In this document: in pieces, positions 25,838 through 35,614 of the stretch
How positions within the stretch are numbered: the first letter of the stretch is position 1
Layout: every line of letters begins with the position of its first letter
NCBI GenBank assembly: GCA_002733645.1
Contig: NVWL01000017.1
Location: 1-64,000 of the forward strand
From: Oceanobacter sp.
Lineage (GTDB): Bacteria; Pseudomonadota; Gammaproteobacteria; Pseudomonadales; Oceanobacteraceae
Reading direction: 5' to 3'
Length of the DNA: 64,000 nt
The notes under the pieces: model-generated
What the model was told of the DNA's origin: nothing
Seen by the model: only the letters and a program-made list of their open reading frames with translations
The model's database searches: none
Made by a program: the position numbers and the translations under genes

Positions 25838-26437
25838 CTATTGAGAATCTAACAACGCTTTGACTTTGCTCATGTCGAACTTAGCGGTTTGAGCCATCCA
25901 AGATTGTCGCATCTGAATTAGTGGAGCCAGACTTTCAGCCGTCGGGTTATCAACAGTCGGGAGGCGGCCAATCATTTGTAAGCTGTATACCCCTTTTGCA
26001 CCTTCTTCTATGCGATACATATTCAATTCCATAAAGTTCTGCCCTCGTGGCTGAACAATGAAATCAAGCAAGACCACTTTTCCATCTTCACTTGCGCTCG
26101 CTTTGTACTTAGCTCCAGGGCTGACTTGCTGAAGCGCTCTAACGAGTGCCGCTGCATATTCACCGGCCGTCTTTATTTCAGCTTCATTCAGTCGTGTATA
26201 AACAACTTGTTTCGTCCAGCTTTTTAACTCATCAGTACTGCGAATATATTTAATGATCTGACTGCTATCGCTCGTCTCGCCTTTGATCACAACAATGCGA
26301 TCAAACACTTCACCGTCGATCACCGGAACCACTTCATTGGCTTTTAACTTCTCACCCTCCGCACTAGCAACAGCGGTAAAGATCAGACTTATAACAACCA
26401 AGAAGGTACGCATCACGACCAATTTAGATAACTGCAT
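25838..26437 (-). CDS. Unknown secreted protein
   Basis: A 199-aa protein with a signal peptide (about residues 1-26, FLVVISLIFTAVASAEG) and a predicted mature mixed alpha/beta domain that I do not recognise. AGGA precedes ATG 26437 by nine bases. The gene has its own spacing on both sides (126 bases from pgpA, 100 from the metallopeptidase gene) and may be monocistronic. No motifs allow a functional guess. Confidence 0.65.
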   Translation of the reverse strand: MQLSKLVVMRTFLVVISLIFTAVASAEGEKLKANEVVPVIDGEVFDRIVVIKGETSDSSQIIKYIRSTDELKSWTKQVVYTRLNEAEIKTAGEYAAALVRALQQVSPGAKYKASASEDGKVVLLDFIVQPRGQNFMELNMYRIEEGAKGVYSLQMIGRLPTVDNPTAESLAPLIQMRQSWMAQTAKFDMSKVKALLDSQ

Positions 26438-26537
26438 TTCACATCCTGTTTCTTCATATTAAATACTGAGGTAAGGGTATCAGTTGCTTCCCTGCCTCTC
26501 AAACTAACAAGTTCTGATTCTCATCAAAGTATGACCA

Positions 26538-27215
26538 TCACCGCCGTAAGACACGCGCTAACACTCCGAGGTTCAACAAACTAGTAAGCGACGCCGCTAC
26601 ATAGGTTAATGCGGCTGCGGTGAGTATTTGTCGGGCCGACGCCATGTCTTTCTCGCTTAGATATTCACCGTTTTCGAGCAACGGCAGGGCTTTGCCAAAG
26701 CTTGCGTCCCATTCAACAGGCAGTGTGACTAAATTCAACAACACGCCCAGTACCATTGAGATGATAGCCCCTAATAATGCCCAACGTGAAAATGCAGGAC
26801 TAAGCCAAATCAGTAGGGGCGTTGCGACCAATAACACAGGAGCCGCTTTGCTAAATATTATAGTCATTAGCGCAACCCCCGAGCGCAAGTTAAACAATCG
26901 CTCATCTCGGTGGTGTTGAATCGCATGGCCCACTTCATGAGCCGCAACCACAACGCCTGTCAAACTTCGATCTTCGTACTTATCTTTTGTTAACCGCACC
27001 GCCCTAGCGCTTGGGTCGTAGTGGTCACCGCTCTCGGTTATCTCAACCGACACATCAATAATATTCAACACTCCTAACAAGTGGCGGGCCATATCACCCC
27101 CATTACCGGGGAAATCACTACGCTCTTTACTGTGTTTTTTAAGCACTCGCTTAACCCACCAGTTAGGCGCTAACATCAACAGCACTAAGCCAACGGCTAG
27201 CAATATGTAAATCAT
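26538..27215 (-). CDS. Membrane zinc metallopeptidase (YugP-like)
   Basis: A 225-aa membrane protein of the neutral zinc metallopeptidase 2 family. An N-terminal membrane helix (1-15) precedes the zinc site HEVGH (His93, Glu94, His97; VVAAHEVGHAIQHH), then two or three hydrophobic helices (about 110-165) and a conserved MASARQILTAAALTYVAASL end. Members exist in most bacteria but their substrates are unknown. It is divergent from ribA. Confidence 0.85.
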   Translation of the reverse strand: MIYILLAVGLVLLMLAPNWWVKRVLKKHSKERSDFPGNGGDMARHLLGVLNIIDVSVEITESGDHYDPSARAVRLTKDKYEDRSLTGVVVAAHEVGHAIQHHRDERLFNLRSGVALMTIIFSKAAPVLLVATPLLIWLSPAFSRWALLGAIISMVLGVLLNLVTLPVEWDASFGKALPLLENGEYLSEKDMASARQILTAAALTYVAASLTSLLNLGVLARVLRR

Positions 27216-27326
27216 GACTCTGTACTCTCCCGTGATACTCGGAACGGACTATTCTACCTGTGGATTAGGCATTAGTTGTACCTGCTGTTAGAATATGCGC
27301 CCTGTTTTATTCAGAGGGCACCCCCT

Positions 27327-27935
27327 TTGCAAATCAATTATATCGCCTCTTGTAGCCTGCCAACGCCGTACGGTGTATTCACCATGCATGGTTTTGAAGA
27401 AGCGGAGACAGGTAAAGAACACATCGCTCTCTCCATGGGGGATGTCGCTAACGGCGAGCCTGTTTTACTACGCGCTCACTCAGAGTGCCTGACCGGTGAT
27501 GCCCTTTACAGTATGCGCTGCGATTGCGGGTATCAGTTAGAAGAGGCTCTCCGCGCGGTGTCTGAGGCTGGTCGAGGAGTGGTGTTATACCTTCGCCAAG
27601 AAGGTCGAGGCATTGGTCTCATCAATAAAATTCGTGCATACAACCTTCAAGATCAGGGTGCTGATACGGTTGAGGCGAATGAGCAGTTAGGCTTTGGTGC
27701 CGACTTGCGAGAGTACGGTATGTGCCAGCCAATGCTTGAGCATCTCAACATAAGTTCGATTCGTTTAATGACGAACAACCCTCGCAAGGTGAAGGCATTA
27801 TCTGAGGCTGGGGTGGCCATTACTGAGCGTGTATCTATCGAGGTCGGGCGTAACCCACACAACAACGGCTATTTGAATACAAAGGCCAGTAAGCTAGGGC
27901 ACTTTCTATCTCATCAAGATGACAACCCTGAGTGA
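27327..27935 (+). CDS. ribA: GTP cyclohydrolase II
   Basis: First enzyme of riboflavin synthesis, opening GTP to a pyrimidine and releasing formate and pyrophosphate. The proposed 202-aa product starts at TTG 27327, preceded by AGAGGG at a spacing of eight bases, and matches the usual 195-200 aa. Zinc ligands Cys54, Cys65 and Cys67 ([15 protein letters not shown]) and [19 protein letters not shown] are intact. An upstream in-frame TTG (27276) would add a non-conserved extension. Confidence 0.95.
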   Translation: MQINYIASCSLPTPYGVFTMHGFEEAETGKEHIALSMGDVANGEPVLLRAHSECLTGDALYSMRCDCGYQLEEALRAVSEAGRGVVLYLRQEGRGIGLINKIRAYNLQDQGADTVEANEQLGFGADLREYGMCQPMLEHLNISSIRLMTNNPRKVKALSEAGVAITERVSIEVGRNPHNNGYLNTKASKLGHFLSHQDDNPE

Positions 27936-27984
27936 TATATTCGTAGTGCACTTTAGTAACCGGCATGGGGACGTCGGTTACGAC

Positions 27985-29325
27985 TCAGTCTTCCTCTTGA
28001 GGTGGCTTTCGAATCTGAACAAAAATCTCGTGCCCTTCAAATTGTCGCATCAAGGTTTGTAATTTGGCCACATGACGCTCGGTTAATAAGGTTCCTCTCG
28101 ACAGTAGGACCGCACCACCTGGGCTGACCAAATTTCCTTCTAAAATCATCCCTTCTTTTGCATTGGCAATATTCAATCGCTCAGTGCTCGATATTGCACC
28201 ACCGTTGTAACACTCTAGTGTCTCAATAAAAATATCCACCAGCTCTCTGTCATAGCGCTGACCTGCGAGCTTGATCAGATAAGTGCGAGAATCTTTTTCA
28301 GAAAGCGGTTCACCTAAGAAATTCTGCTCTCGTTGTAATTCAGCATAATCACAAACGATGCGTAAAATTCGTGACGGTTTAGGGATGGCATCTGCCGCCA
28401 ATCGGTCAGGAAAGCCCTTGCCGTTATATAGCTCCATGTGTGAGCGAATGATGTTGGCTGCATTTTGCAATGGTTCTAACAGCATCATTGAGGTTTGGCC
28501 ATTAATGGTGAAGCGCGCGTATTCCGATTTTTCAGAATTGCTCATTTGCGGAATGGCTTTCGTGAGTACGGAGTCCGGCAATGACATTTTGCCAAGGTTA
28601 CGTAAAAGAGCCGCATAAAATGTGTCTTCAATTTGCGTCTCATCCAAGCCAGCCGCTGCGGCAAATGCTCGTATTAATTCTGCAAATCGCTGTGTAGACC
28701 CTTTCTCTTCTCCGAGACGGTCCTCCATTGTGCCCACCAAAATATGTACCATGGCATCAAATTCATGGCGCAATGATTGATAGGCTTCTTGTAACTTCTC
28801 TTCCGCTTCACCAACAGCCGCCGATGACTTTTGATATTTGGCTTGCAACTCTTTGTTCAGCCGAGCTAACTCATCATTTTGCTCTACGATATGAGCACTT
28901 AGCCGCACATTCGCCGATTTTAGCTCACGAGTTTCGAGTACCTCAGCCACCATATCGCGCAGTTGGTCGTTATCCCATGGCTTAGAGATGTAACGATAAA
29001 TATTACCTTCGTTCACCGCTTTGATTGCCGAATCAAGATCGGAATACCCCGTTAATAAGACACGTACCATATCTGGGTGATTTTCAAAGCAATGCTTCAA
29101 AAGTTCAGCCCCGGACATACCTGGCATACGCATGTCGGAGATAATAATATCGAATTTTTCGGTCTCTAAAAGATCAACGGCCTCTTGCCCGCTGTTAGCG
29201 AGGCTCACGTCGTAGAGTCGAAAAAACAGGCGTTTTAGCGCCTGTAAAACGCCCGGCTCATCATCAACCAGCAGGATACGCCCACTTTTCTCTCGCCCTT
29301 CTTGGCCGAGGCTTTCAATCGGCAT
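27985..29325 (-). CDS. Response regulator with degenerate HD-GYP output domain
   Basis: A 446-aa RpfG-like regulator. The receiver domain (residues 16-130) has the acidic pair Asp21-Asp22, phospho-acceptor Asp64 (IISDMRMPGMSG) and Lys115 (ISKPWD). A coiled-coil linker (about 140-190) leads to a domain that aligns with HD-GYP phosphodiesterases, but the HD dyad is RN (LLRNLGKMSLPDS, 242-243) and the HHE...GYP segment is HMELYNGKGFP (296-306). Most metal ligands are thus lost, so c-di-GMP hydrolysis is unlikely. It sits four bases after the histidine kinase gene, its probable partner. Confidence 0.85.
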   Translation of the reverse strand: MPIESLGQEGREKSGRILLVDDEPGVLQALKRLFFRLYDVSLANSGQEAVDLLETEKFDIIISDMRMPGMSGAELLKHCFENHPDMVRVLLTGYSDLDSAIKAVNEGNIYRYISKPWDNDQLRDMVAEVLETRELKSANVRLSAHIVEQNDELARLNKELQAKYQKSSAAVGEAEEKLQEAYQSLRHEFDAMVHILVGTMEDRLGEEKGSTQRFAELIRAFAAAAGLDETQIEDTFYAALLRNLGKMSLPDSVLTKAIPQMSNSEKSEYARFTINGQTSMMLLEPLQNAANIIRSHMELYNGKGFPDRLAADAIPKPSRILRIVCDYAELQREQNFLGEPLSEKDSRTYLIKLAGQRYDRELVDIFIETLECYNGGAISSTERLNIANAKEGMILEGNLVSPGGAVLLSRGTLLTERHVAKLQTLMRQFEGHEIFVQIRKPPQEED

Positions 29326-29329
29326 GTTG

Positions 29330-30436
29330 TCACTCTCCGTTCTTCATTGGTGTCGGCTTGGATGTAGCTATAGGTACAGGTATCGTCAAGGTGAAGGTCG
29401 TACCTTTGCCTTCCCGCGACACCACGGCAATGTCACCGTTATGTTCTCTTATTAATATGTAGCACAAAGCGAGACCAATGCCGCTTCCTTTACCTTTTTC
29501 ATAGGTAGTATAGAAAGGCTCGAAGATTCGTTTCATGACCTCTTGAGGCATACCACAGCCCTCATCAGTGATGTTTATAACAATCGCCTCATCCGTTAGT
29601 TCTTGCGTCACCGACACATTGCCTGGCCTCTCATCAAGCGCGACCAATGCGTTGTCCAACATATGAAAAACAACCTGCGCAATCTTCGCCGGGTGACACA
29701 AAAACGCTGGCACTTTGATTAAATGGGTACTTAACGTTACGCCTTCAGGAAGACGACTTCGAATAAGATTAAACACAGACGGGAGTTCACTATTAATATC
29801 TGCAATTCGCATGTCATCGCGGCAACTGCTGCCCCCCAGTGCACTAAGGTCATTAACAATACCCTCGATGCGATGAAGCCCTTCAATGCTGTCGCGTAAA
29901 CGTTTTGGTGCGTTATCACACACATGGGCTATTTCGAGAGTTTGATAGGCTTTTAGCATATCTTGATAAAAAGGGGCGCTGATATCTAAGTGGTCAGAGG
30001 CCTGATCAAGCGCACCGATGAACTCATTGTAAGCCTCTAAATCATTCACAAGGCCGCTTAAGTTGCTGTCCACATAAGAAACCGGATTCGTTATTTCATG
30101 GGCAATCGTCGCAGCCGCTTCACCCAATACCTCAAGCCGCTCAGAAGAAAAATGCTGTGCGCTTGACGCTGGAGCTGACCTCGAAGAGGAGGGACTATTT
30201 AAAAATGAGGGACTCCTTAAGAGTGAGGTGCTATTTAAAGGTGTGAGGCTATTTAAAGATGAGCGGGAACTTTGATGCCGCCATAAAACCAACCAGACAT
30301 AGAGAGACGTAACCGCCATTAACAACAAAGCAACCAGCAACGGGGATAGCTGGGTTAAGTATCTAAACGCGACATAAGTGGTGAGACCTACCGTCAAGAT
30401 CAGACATAGAAATGAGAAGTAACGTTGAGGGCGCAA
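29330..30436 (-). CDS. Sensor histidine kinase
   Basis: A 368-aa membrane kinase. Two hydrophobic segments (about residues 8-26 and 31-50) with almost no loop between them suggest it senses the membrane or cytoplasm. A Ser-rich linker (56-92) built from an 18-bp tandem repeat precedes the dimerisation helix with phospho-acceptor His113 (ATIAHEITNPVSYVD). The ATPase domain shows the N box (HMLDNALVAL), DEGCGMP and GSGIGLALCYILI. The start is TTG 30436 with GGGAGAG upstream. It probably phosphorylates the adjacent response regulator. Confidence 0.87.
   Translation of the reverse strand: MRPQRYFSFLCLILTVGLTTYVAFRYLTQLSPLLVALLLMAVTSLYVWLVLWRHQSSRSSLNSLTPLNSTSLLRSPSFLNSPSSSRSAPASSAQHFSSERLEVLGEAAATIAHEITNPVSYVDSNLSGLVNDLEAYNEFIGALDQASDHLDISAPFYQDMLKAYQTLEIAHVCDNAPKRLRDSIEGLHRIEGIVNDLSALGGSSCRDDMRIADINSELPSVFNLIRSRLPEGVTLSTHLIKVPAFLCHPAKIAQVVFHMLDNALVALDERPGNVSVTQELTDEAIVINITDEGCGMPQEVMKRIFEPFYTTYEKGKGSGIGLALCYILIREHNGDIAVVSREGKGTTFTLTIPVPIATSKPTPMKNGE
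30192..30263. repeat. Four tandem 18-bp units inside the kinase gene
   Basis: Units at 30192-30209, 30210-30227, 30228-30245 and 30246-30263 share the pattern CTATTTAAA-x-x-TGAG. They keep frame and encode six-residue Ser/Leu-rich repeats in the linker between membrane and kinase domain. Confidence 0.75.
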
Positions 30437-30521
30437 CCTACTCTCCCGAAAAGGATCTCATTTCAGTAAAGCAGGGATTTATTTAAGCAAGTGCTAGCAA
30501 GCCTAAAAACCGGCTGACTTA

Positions 30522-32402
30522 TTAGACACTGATTGGGAAGTGTTTACGAATAACCGCAAGTATCGCGCTTTCATCAATACCCGCGTCTAGGTGTTGCTGA
30601 AACGGACTGTCGTGTTCAATGTAGCGATCCGGGATACCCAGCATCTCAACCTTTACGGCCAAGCCTTCCCCGGCGAGTACTTCTAATACCGCCGATCCAG
30701 CTCCGCCCATACGAGCATTCTCTTCAACCGTAACGAGCACATCGTGAGTTTGCGCTAACTCAAGAATCAGGGCGTCATCAATTGGCTTAACAAAGCGCAT
30801 GTCGGCAACGGTGGCGTCCACGACATCGGCAACGTTCATGGCCGCAGACAACGGCGCGCCAAAGGCCAGTATCGCCACACGCTTTTCAGTCAGGCTGGAT
30901 TCTCGGCGAACAATACCTTTACCTAACGGCCGTTCGACAAGAGGGCCACTGGTATCTGCACCACAACCGCTACCTCGCGGATAACGCACAGCAGCCGGGC
31001 CTTGATGCTTGTAGCCGGTGTACAGTAACTGGCGGCATTCCTGCTCATCAGATGGCGTCATAATCACCATATTGGGAATACAACGCATGTAACTTAAATC
31101 GTAAGCACCGTGGTGAGTTGGCCCATCTTCACCAACCAAACCTGCACGATCGATAGCAAACAAGACATCAAGATTTTGCAACGCAACATCATGAATCAGC
31201 TGATCATAACCGCGCTGAAGAAAGGTTGAGTATATGGCTACAACTGGCTTTACACCCTCACAGGCTAAGCCCGCAGCCAGTGTAACGGCGTGCTGTTCAG
31301 CAATGGCGACGTCGTAATAACGCTCGGGATATTCTTCCGAAAAACGAATCATGTCTGAGCCTTCACGCATGGCCGGAGTAATCCCAACCAAGCGTTCATC
31401 TTCGGCAGCAACGTCACACAACCAGTTACCAAACACGTTGGAGTAGGTTGGTTTTTTAATCGCCGGGGCTTTGGCATTCAGCGACTTCACCGCATGGTAC
31501 TTAATAGGTTCTTCTTCGGCAGGCGTAAACCCCTTACCTTTGCGTGTCACGATATGAAGAAAACGCGGCCCAGACAGTTTTTTTAGATTTTCTAGCGTCG
31601 CCACCAGCTCATTAAGGTCGTGACCATCAATCGGGCCGTAGTAATTAAACCCAAGCTCTTCGAATAAGGTGCCTGGCGCAACCATGCCTTTCATATGCTC
31701 TTCAGTGCGACGAGCAAACTCCCAAGCGGCCGGAATCTTCTCCAGTACTTTTTTACTGCCCTGACGCATCGCAGAATACGTTTGGCTCGACCAGATACGC
31801 GTAAAGTACTTATTGAGTGCGCCAACATTGTTAGAGATCGACATGTCATTGTCGTTCAATATAACCAGCATGTTGGCCTTCTCATGACCGGCATGATTTA
31901 ACGCTTCAAACGCCATTCCAGCGCTGATCGCACCGTCACCAATAATGGCAACACTCTGATTCTCTAACTTCTGTTGGCGAAACGCGAGGGCCATGCCCAG
32001 TGCCGCACTGATCGACGTGCTGGAGTGCCCGACACCGAAGGTATCGTATTCACTTTCGCTACGCAGCGGGAAAGCTGCTGGGCCTGCAACGCTACGAATT
32101 TTTGGTAATGCTTCGCGACGCCCAGTCAGAATTTTATGCGGGTAGGCTTGGTGGCCCACATCCCAGACGATTCGATCATCTGGTGTGTTAAATACGTGAT
32201 GAAGTGCAACGGTGAGTTCAACGACTCCTAATCCGGCGCCAAAATGCCCGCCCGATTGTCCGACACTGTATATCAGAAATTCTCGTAACTCTTTGCACAA
32301 TGGTGCCAGTTGAGCAGCGCTAAACTCCCGCAGGTCTGCCGGTGAATCAATAAGATCCAGCAAAGGGGTGTCAGGACGAGTTAACGGGAATTCAGTAAAC
32401 AT
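30522..32402 (-). CDS. dxs: 1-deoxy-D-xylulose-5-phosphate synthase
   Basis: Thiamine-diphosphate enzyme (626 aa) making DXP from pyruvate and glyceraldehyde 3-phosphate, the entry to the non-mevalonate isoprenoid path and a precursor for thiamine and pyridoxal. The GDG...N motif is [18 protein letters not shown] to [29 protein letters not shown] and [15 protein letters not shown] are typical. Third gene of the row xseB-ispA-dxs on this strand, 126 bases after ispA. Confidence 0.98.
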   Translation of the reverse strand: MFTEFPLTRPDTPLLDLIDSPADLREFSAAQLAPLCKELREFLIYSVGQSGGHFGAGLGVVELTVALHHVFNTPDDRIVWDVGHQAYPHKILTGRREALPKIRSVAGPAAFPLRSESEYDTFGVGHSSTSISAALGMALAFRQQKLENQSVAIIGDGAISAGMAFEALNHAGHEKANMLVILNDNDMSISNNVGALNKYFTRIWSSQTYSAMRQGSKKVLEKIPAAWEFARRTEEHMKGMVAPGTLFEELGFNYYGPIDGHDLNELVATLENLKKLSGPRFLHIVTRKGKGFTPAEEEPIKYHAVKSLNAKAPAIKKPTYSNVFGNWLCDVAAEDERLVGITPAMREGSDMIRFSEEYPERYYDVAIAEQHAVTLAAGLACEGVKPVVAIYSTFLQRGYDQLIHDVALQNLDVLFAIDRAGLVGEDGPTHHGAYDLSYMRCIPNMVIMTPSDEQECRQLLYTGYKHQGPAAVRYPRGSGCGADTSGPLVERPLGKGIVRRESSLTEKRVAILAFGAPLSAAMNVADVVDATVADMRFVKPIDDALILELAQTHDVLVTVEENARMGGAGSAVLEVLAGEGLAVKVEMLGIPDRYIEHDSPFQQHLDAGIDESAILAVIRKHFPISV

Positions 32403-32528
32403 TAGCGTGCAGAAGGTCCGTATGGCGACATGCCGAGTAAGTCGGCAAATAAAAGGGGGCCATTCTAACGGTTGATGGCGTTAATGAGTAGTCATAACTC
32501 GACACACCTCTCAATCATGCCCCGTCAA

Positions 32529-33404
32529 TCAATGATCTCGGGCAATGATATAGCGAGCTAAATCAGCGAGCGTCTTCGTATTGCCGGGCAATACGTCCAA
32601 AGCTGCAATCGCTTCATCCACCAATTCACGAGCTTTAGCCTTTGCTCCCTCAAGCCCCAATATTCCGGGGTAAGTCGGCTTATTTAACGCCTCGTCAGCG
32701 CCCTGCTGCTTACCCAGAATCTCGGTATTACCTTCAACATCTAAGATGTCATCTTGCACCTGAAACGCCAAACCAATTGCTTGAGCATAACAATCTAGTG
32801 CCGCATTTAACGCTTGGTCAGGTTCAGGTAAAGCACAAGTAGCACCCATCAATACAGAAGCGCGAATCAAAGCTCCGGTTTTATAACCGTGCATTTTTTC
32901 AAGCTGCTCCAGCGTCATTGTTTTACCAACATGGCTGGTATCAATGGATTGACCACCCACCATACCCGCCGCACCCGCCGCCTTCGATAAGGCTCGAATC
33001 AGACCTAATCGTTGGCCATCACTTAAGTTCGGCGCATTGGCCAATAACTCAAAAGCTGAATTGGAAAGCGCATCACCAGCGAGAATCGCAGTCGCGTCAT
33101 CAAAGGCAATATGGCATGTTGGCTTACCGCGACGAAGATCATCGTCATCCATCGCCGGTAAATCATCATGCACTAGGCTGTAGCTGTGCACCATTTCCAT
33201 GGATACGGCCGCCGTATCCGCTAAATGATGATCCGCGCCCAGTGCATCCATCGTGGCGTAGATTAAATACGGACGTAATCGCTTGCCGCCGTTCATCACA
33301 CCGTAGTGCATGGCGTCCGCTAAGCGATGATCAATAATGCCTAGTGCATCCAGATGTTCTTGTAACAGACGTGACATTCGCTCCTGAATCGGTTGTAGAT
33401 TCAT
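32529..33404 (-). CDS. ispA: Farnesyl diphosphate synthase
   Basis: Condenses isopentenyl and allylic diphosphates to farnesyl diphosphate (291 aa), feeding quinone and undecaprenyl synthesis. The first Asp-rich motif is DDLPAMDDDDLRRGKP and the second QVQDDILDVEG, both complete; NGGKRLRPYL near residue 35 binds the isopentenyl substrate. It overlaps the xseB stop by four bases and lies upstream of dxs, the conserved arrangement in gammaproteobacteria. Confidence 0.97.
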   Translation of the reverse strand: MNLQPIQERMSRLLQEHLDALGIIDHRLADAMHYGVMNGGKRLRPYLIYATMDALGADHHLADTAAVSMEMVHSYSLVHDDLPAMDDDDLRRGKPTCHIAFDDATAILAGDALSNSAFELLANAPNLSDGQRLGLIRALSKAAGAAGMVGGQSIDTSHVGKTMTLEQLEKMHGYKTGALIRASVLMGATCALPEPDQALNAALDCYAQAIGLAFQVQDDILDVEGNTEILGKQQGADEALNKPTYPGILGLEGAKAKARELVDEAIAALDVLPGNTKTLADLARYIIARDH

Positions 33405-33646
33405 TCGCCGTCGCCTCCCACCTCAAACGGACGGGCATCACTTTGACCATTGCGCTCCATCAACAACTGAACGCGCTGCTCTGCCGCACTTAACGCTTCC
33501 TGGCAGCTGCGAGTAAGCCCTATACCGCGTTCAAACGCAGACAAGCTCTCTTCCAAGCTTAATTCACCGCTTTCCATACGGATTACCAGCGCTTCTAGCT
33601 CAGTCAGCGCGGTCTCAAATTCAAACGATGTTTTTTTAGCCGGCAT
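33401..33646 (-). CDS. xseB: Exodeoxyribonuclease VII small subunit
   Basis: An 81-aa helical subunit that binds the large XseA subunit (not in this window) to form the single-strand-specific nuclease. The core FEFETALTELEALVIRMESG and LSLEESLSAFERGIGL is diagnostic. First gene of the operon with ispA and dxs, overlapping ispA by four bases. Confidence 0.96.
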   Translation of the reverse strand: MPAKKTSFEFETALTELEALVIRMESGELSLEESLSAFERGIGLTRSCQEALSAAEQRVQLLMERNGQSDARPFEVGGDGE

Positions 33647-33854
33647 ATCTACCCCCTATCGAAGCCGCAACACTAACGCCATGCCTGTTTAGGGTCAATA
33701 TGAGCATCTCTCTAAGTTTTTTATGCTCTGAACAGGAAGAACACGAGGAAGCGTCTAAACTCAGTTACAAAGCCAGATAACAAAAAGGCCTTCTGCCCTC
33801 AACTTGGTCAACCAACGTTGGAGCCATGCAGCTAGACCTCACAAAGGAGTTCAT

Positions 33855-34613
33855 GTGGATCTCGCGACACTAGTCGGTTTAATCGGCGCCTTTGGTATCG
33901 TAATTTTCGCCATGGTTTTAGGTGGCGACATCACTATGTTTGTGAACGTGCCATCACTACTTATTGTGATTGTTGGCAGTATGTTTGCTGTCTTGATGAA
34001 ATTCGAGCTTGCACAGTTTTTGGGCGCACTTAAGGTAGCGGGCAAAGCATTCTCTTTTAAGCTGGTTAAGCCTGAAACGATCATCGGTGAAATTGTTGAA
34101 CTGGCAGGCTTAGCGCGCAAAGGCGGGCTGCTTTCTCTTGAAGGCAAAGAAGTCAGTGATGAGTTTTTAAGTAAGGGCATTCAACTATTGGTGGATGGCC
34201 ATGACCCAGACATTGTTAAAACACTGCTCAATAAAGAGATGAAACTCGGCAGTGACCGTCACGAAATCGGCATCACCATCTTCAAATCCATGGGTGACGT
34301 CGGCCCGGCAATGGGGATGATCGGTACACTCATCGGTCTTGTTGCGATGCTGGCCAACATGGATGACCCTAAGTCCATTGGCCCCGCCATGGCGGTAGCA
34401 CTACTTACCACCCTCTATGGTGCCATGATGGCCACCATGCTCATGCTTCCTATTGCTGACAAGCTCACGCTCCGAAAAGGCGAAGAAGATCGTCTTAAAT
34501 CCATGATCATTGACGCACTCTTAGCAATTCAAAATGGTCAAAATCCGCGCGTTATTGAATCTATGCTGCAAGCGTACATTCAAGAAGGCAAACGGGAAGT
34601 GGCAGGCGAGTAG
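33855..34613 (+). CDS. pomA: PomA-like flagellar stator protein
   Basis: A 252-aa four-helix membrane protein of the MotA/PomA family, forming with PomB the ion-driven stator of the flagellar motor. It begins at GTG 33855 after AAAGGAG; the N-terminus DLATLVGLIGAFGIVIFAMV is typical. The large cytoplasmic loop (about 60-150) holds the rotor-contact charges, and helices 3-4 show GDVGPAMGMIGTLIGLVAML. The length, short loops and partner sequence favour the sodium-driven PomA type, inferred not proved. Confidence 0.93.
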   Translation: MDLATLVGLIGAFGIVIFAMVLGGDITMFVNVPSLLIVIVGSMFAVLMKFELAQFLGALKVAGKAFSFKLVKPETIIGEIVELAGLARKGGLLSLEGKEVSDEFLSKGIQLLVDGHDPDIVKTLLNKEMKLGSDRHEIGITIFKSMGDVGPAMGMIGTLIGLVAMLANMDDPKSIGPAMAVALLTTLYGAMMATMLMLPIADKLTLRKGEEDRLKSMIIDALLAIQNGQNPRVIESMLQAYIQEGKREVAGE

Positions 34614-34618
34614 TAGTC

Positions 34619-35599
34619 ATGGCAGATGAAGAAGAACAGGAATGCCCACCCTGCCCCGACGGGATACCGGCCTGGGTAATGACCTTCGCCGACTTGATGT
34701 CGCTGCTGATGTGTTTCTTCGTGCTCCTGTTGTCATTCTCAGAAATGGACGCACTGAAGTTTAAACGTCTGGCAGGTGAGCTGCGTGAAGCCTTTGGGGT
34801 GCAAACTCTGATCAATGTCAGCGAGCCGCCTAAAGGCACCAGCGTGATAGCCCGGCACTTTAGTCCAGCAATTCCTGAACCGACCCCCATCAATGAAGTG
34901 CGGCAAAAGACCAGTGACATAACCAAAAGCTCTCTTGAGGTGTTATGCCAGGACGAAGTCACCCAACAGGAAACTCGTCAGGGCGAAAAAGGCATGCAAT
35001 CACGAGAAATTGTCGTCCCGAAAGAAGACGTTGAGAATAAAAAGACCGAAGAGCAAGCGATGGATATCGCGGGCAAGCTCGAAAATGAAATCGCCAAAGG
35101 TCAGGTTGAAATCGAAACGGTGGGCAAAAAAATCATTATCCGCATACAGCAGCGTGGCGCATTCCGCTCTGGATCAGACTATATCGAAGATAGATTCTTA
35201 CCTGTGATTGATAAAATTCGTGAAATTTTGGTCGATATTCCCGGCAAAATTTCGGTTGAAGGTCATACCGACGACATTCCTATTAATGGCGGTTCATTTC
35301 GTTCTAACTGGGGTTTGTCTACCGCCCGAGCGGTTGCTTTTGCCCAAGAGCTTTTTATTGCCCCTGAAATGGACGAAAACCGCTTTCAGATCGTTGGACA
35401 CGCCGACAAACAACCCCTAATTCCGAATACTGATGACGCCGCACGCGAACGAAACCGCCGCGTTGAAATCGTCATATTGAAAACACATGAGTACGATGAT
35501 GACGATCAGCCTGAAATCACACCGACTCAAAATGACATCGACAGCGCCGTTAATTCACAGCCTGAAGATTTTGAACTTAACCCTAACGAGATTTTCTGA
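34619..35599 (+). CDS. pomB: PomB-like flagellar stator protein
   Basis: A 326-aa stator subunit anchoring PomA to the cell wall. The N-terminus GIPAWVMTFADLMSLLMCFF has the essential membrane Asp25. A plug and charged linker (about 50-170) lead to the OmpA-like peptidoglycan-binding domain (ISVEGHTDDIPI, NWGLSTARAVAFAQEL, RERNRRVEI, about 175-300). The acidic tail is longer than in E. coli MotB. Five bases after pomA and followed by the PilZ gene, so one operon. Confidence 0.95.
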   Translation: MADEEEQECPPCPDGIPAWVMTFADLMSLLMCFFVLLLSFSEMDALKFKRLAGELREAFGVQTLINVSEPPKGTSVIARHFSPAIPEPTPINEVRQKTSDITKSSLEVLCQDEVTQQETRQGEKGMQSREIVVPKEDVENKKTEEQAMDIAGKLENEIAKGQVEIETVGKKIIIRIQQRGAFRSGSDYIEDRFLPVIDKIREILVDIPGKISVEGHTDDIPINGGSFRSNWGLSTARAVAFAQELFIAPEMDENRFQIVGHADKQPLIPNTDDAARERNRRVEIVILKTHEYDDDDQPEITPTQNDIDSAVNSQPEDFELNPNEIF

Positions 35600-35614
35600 T
35601 CCGGAGCACGAAGA

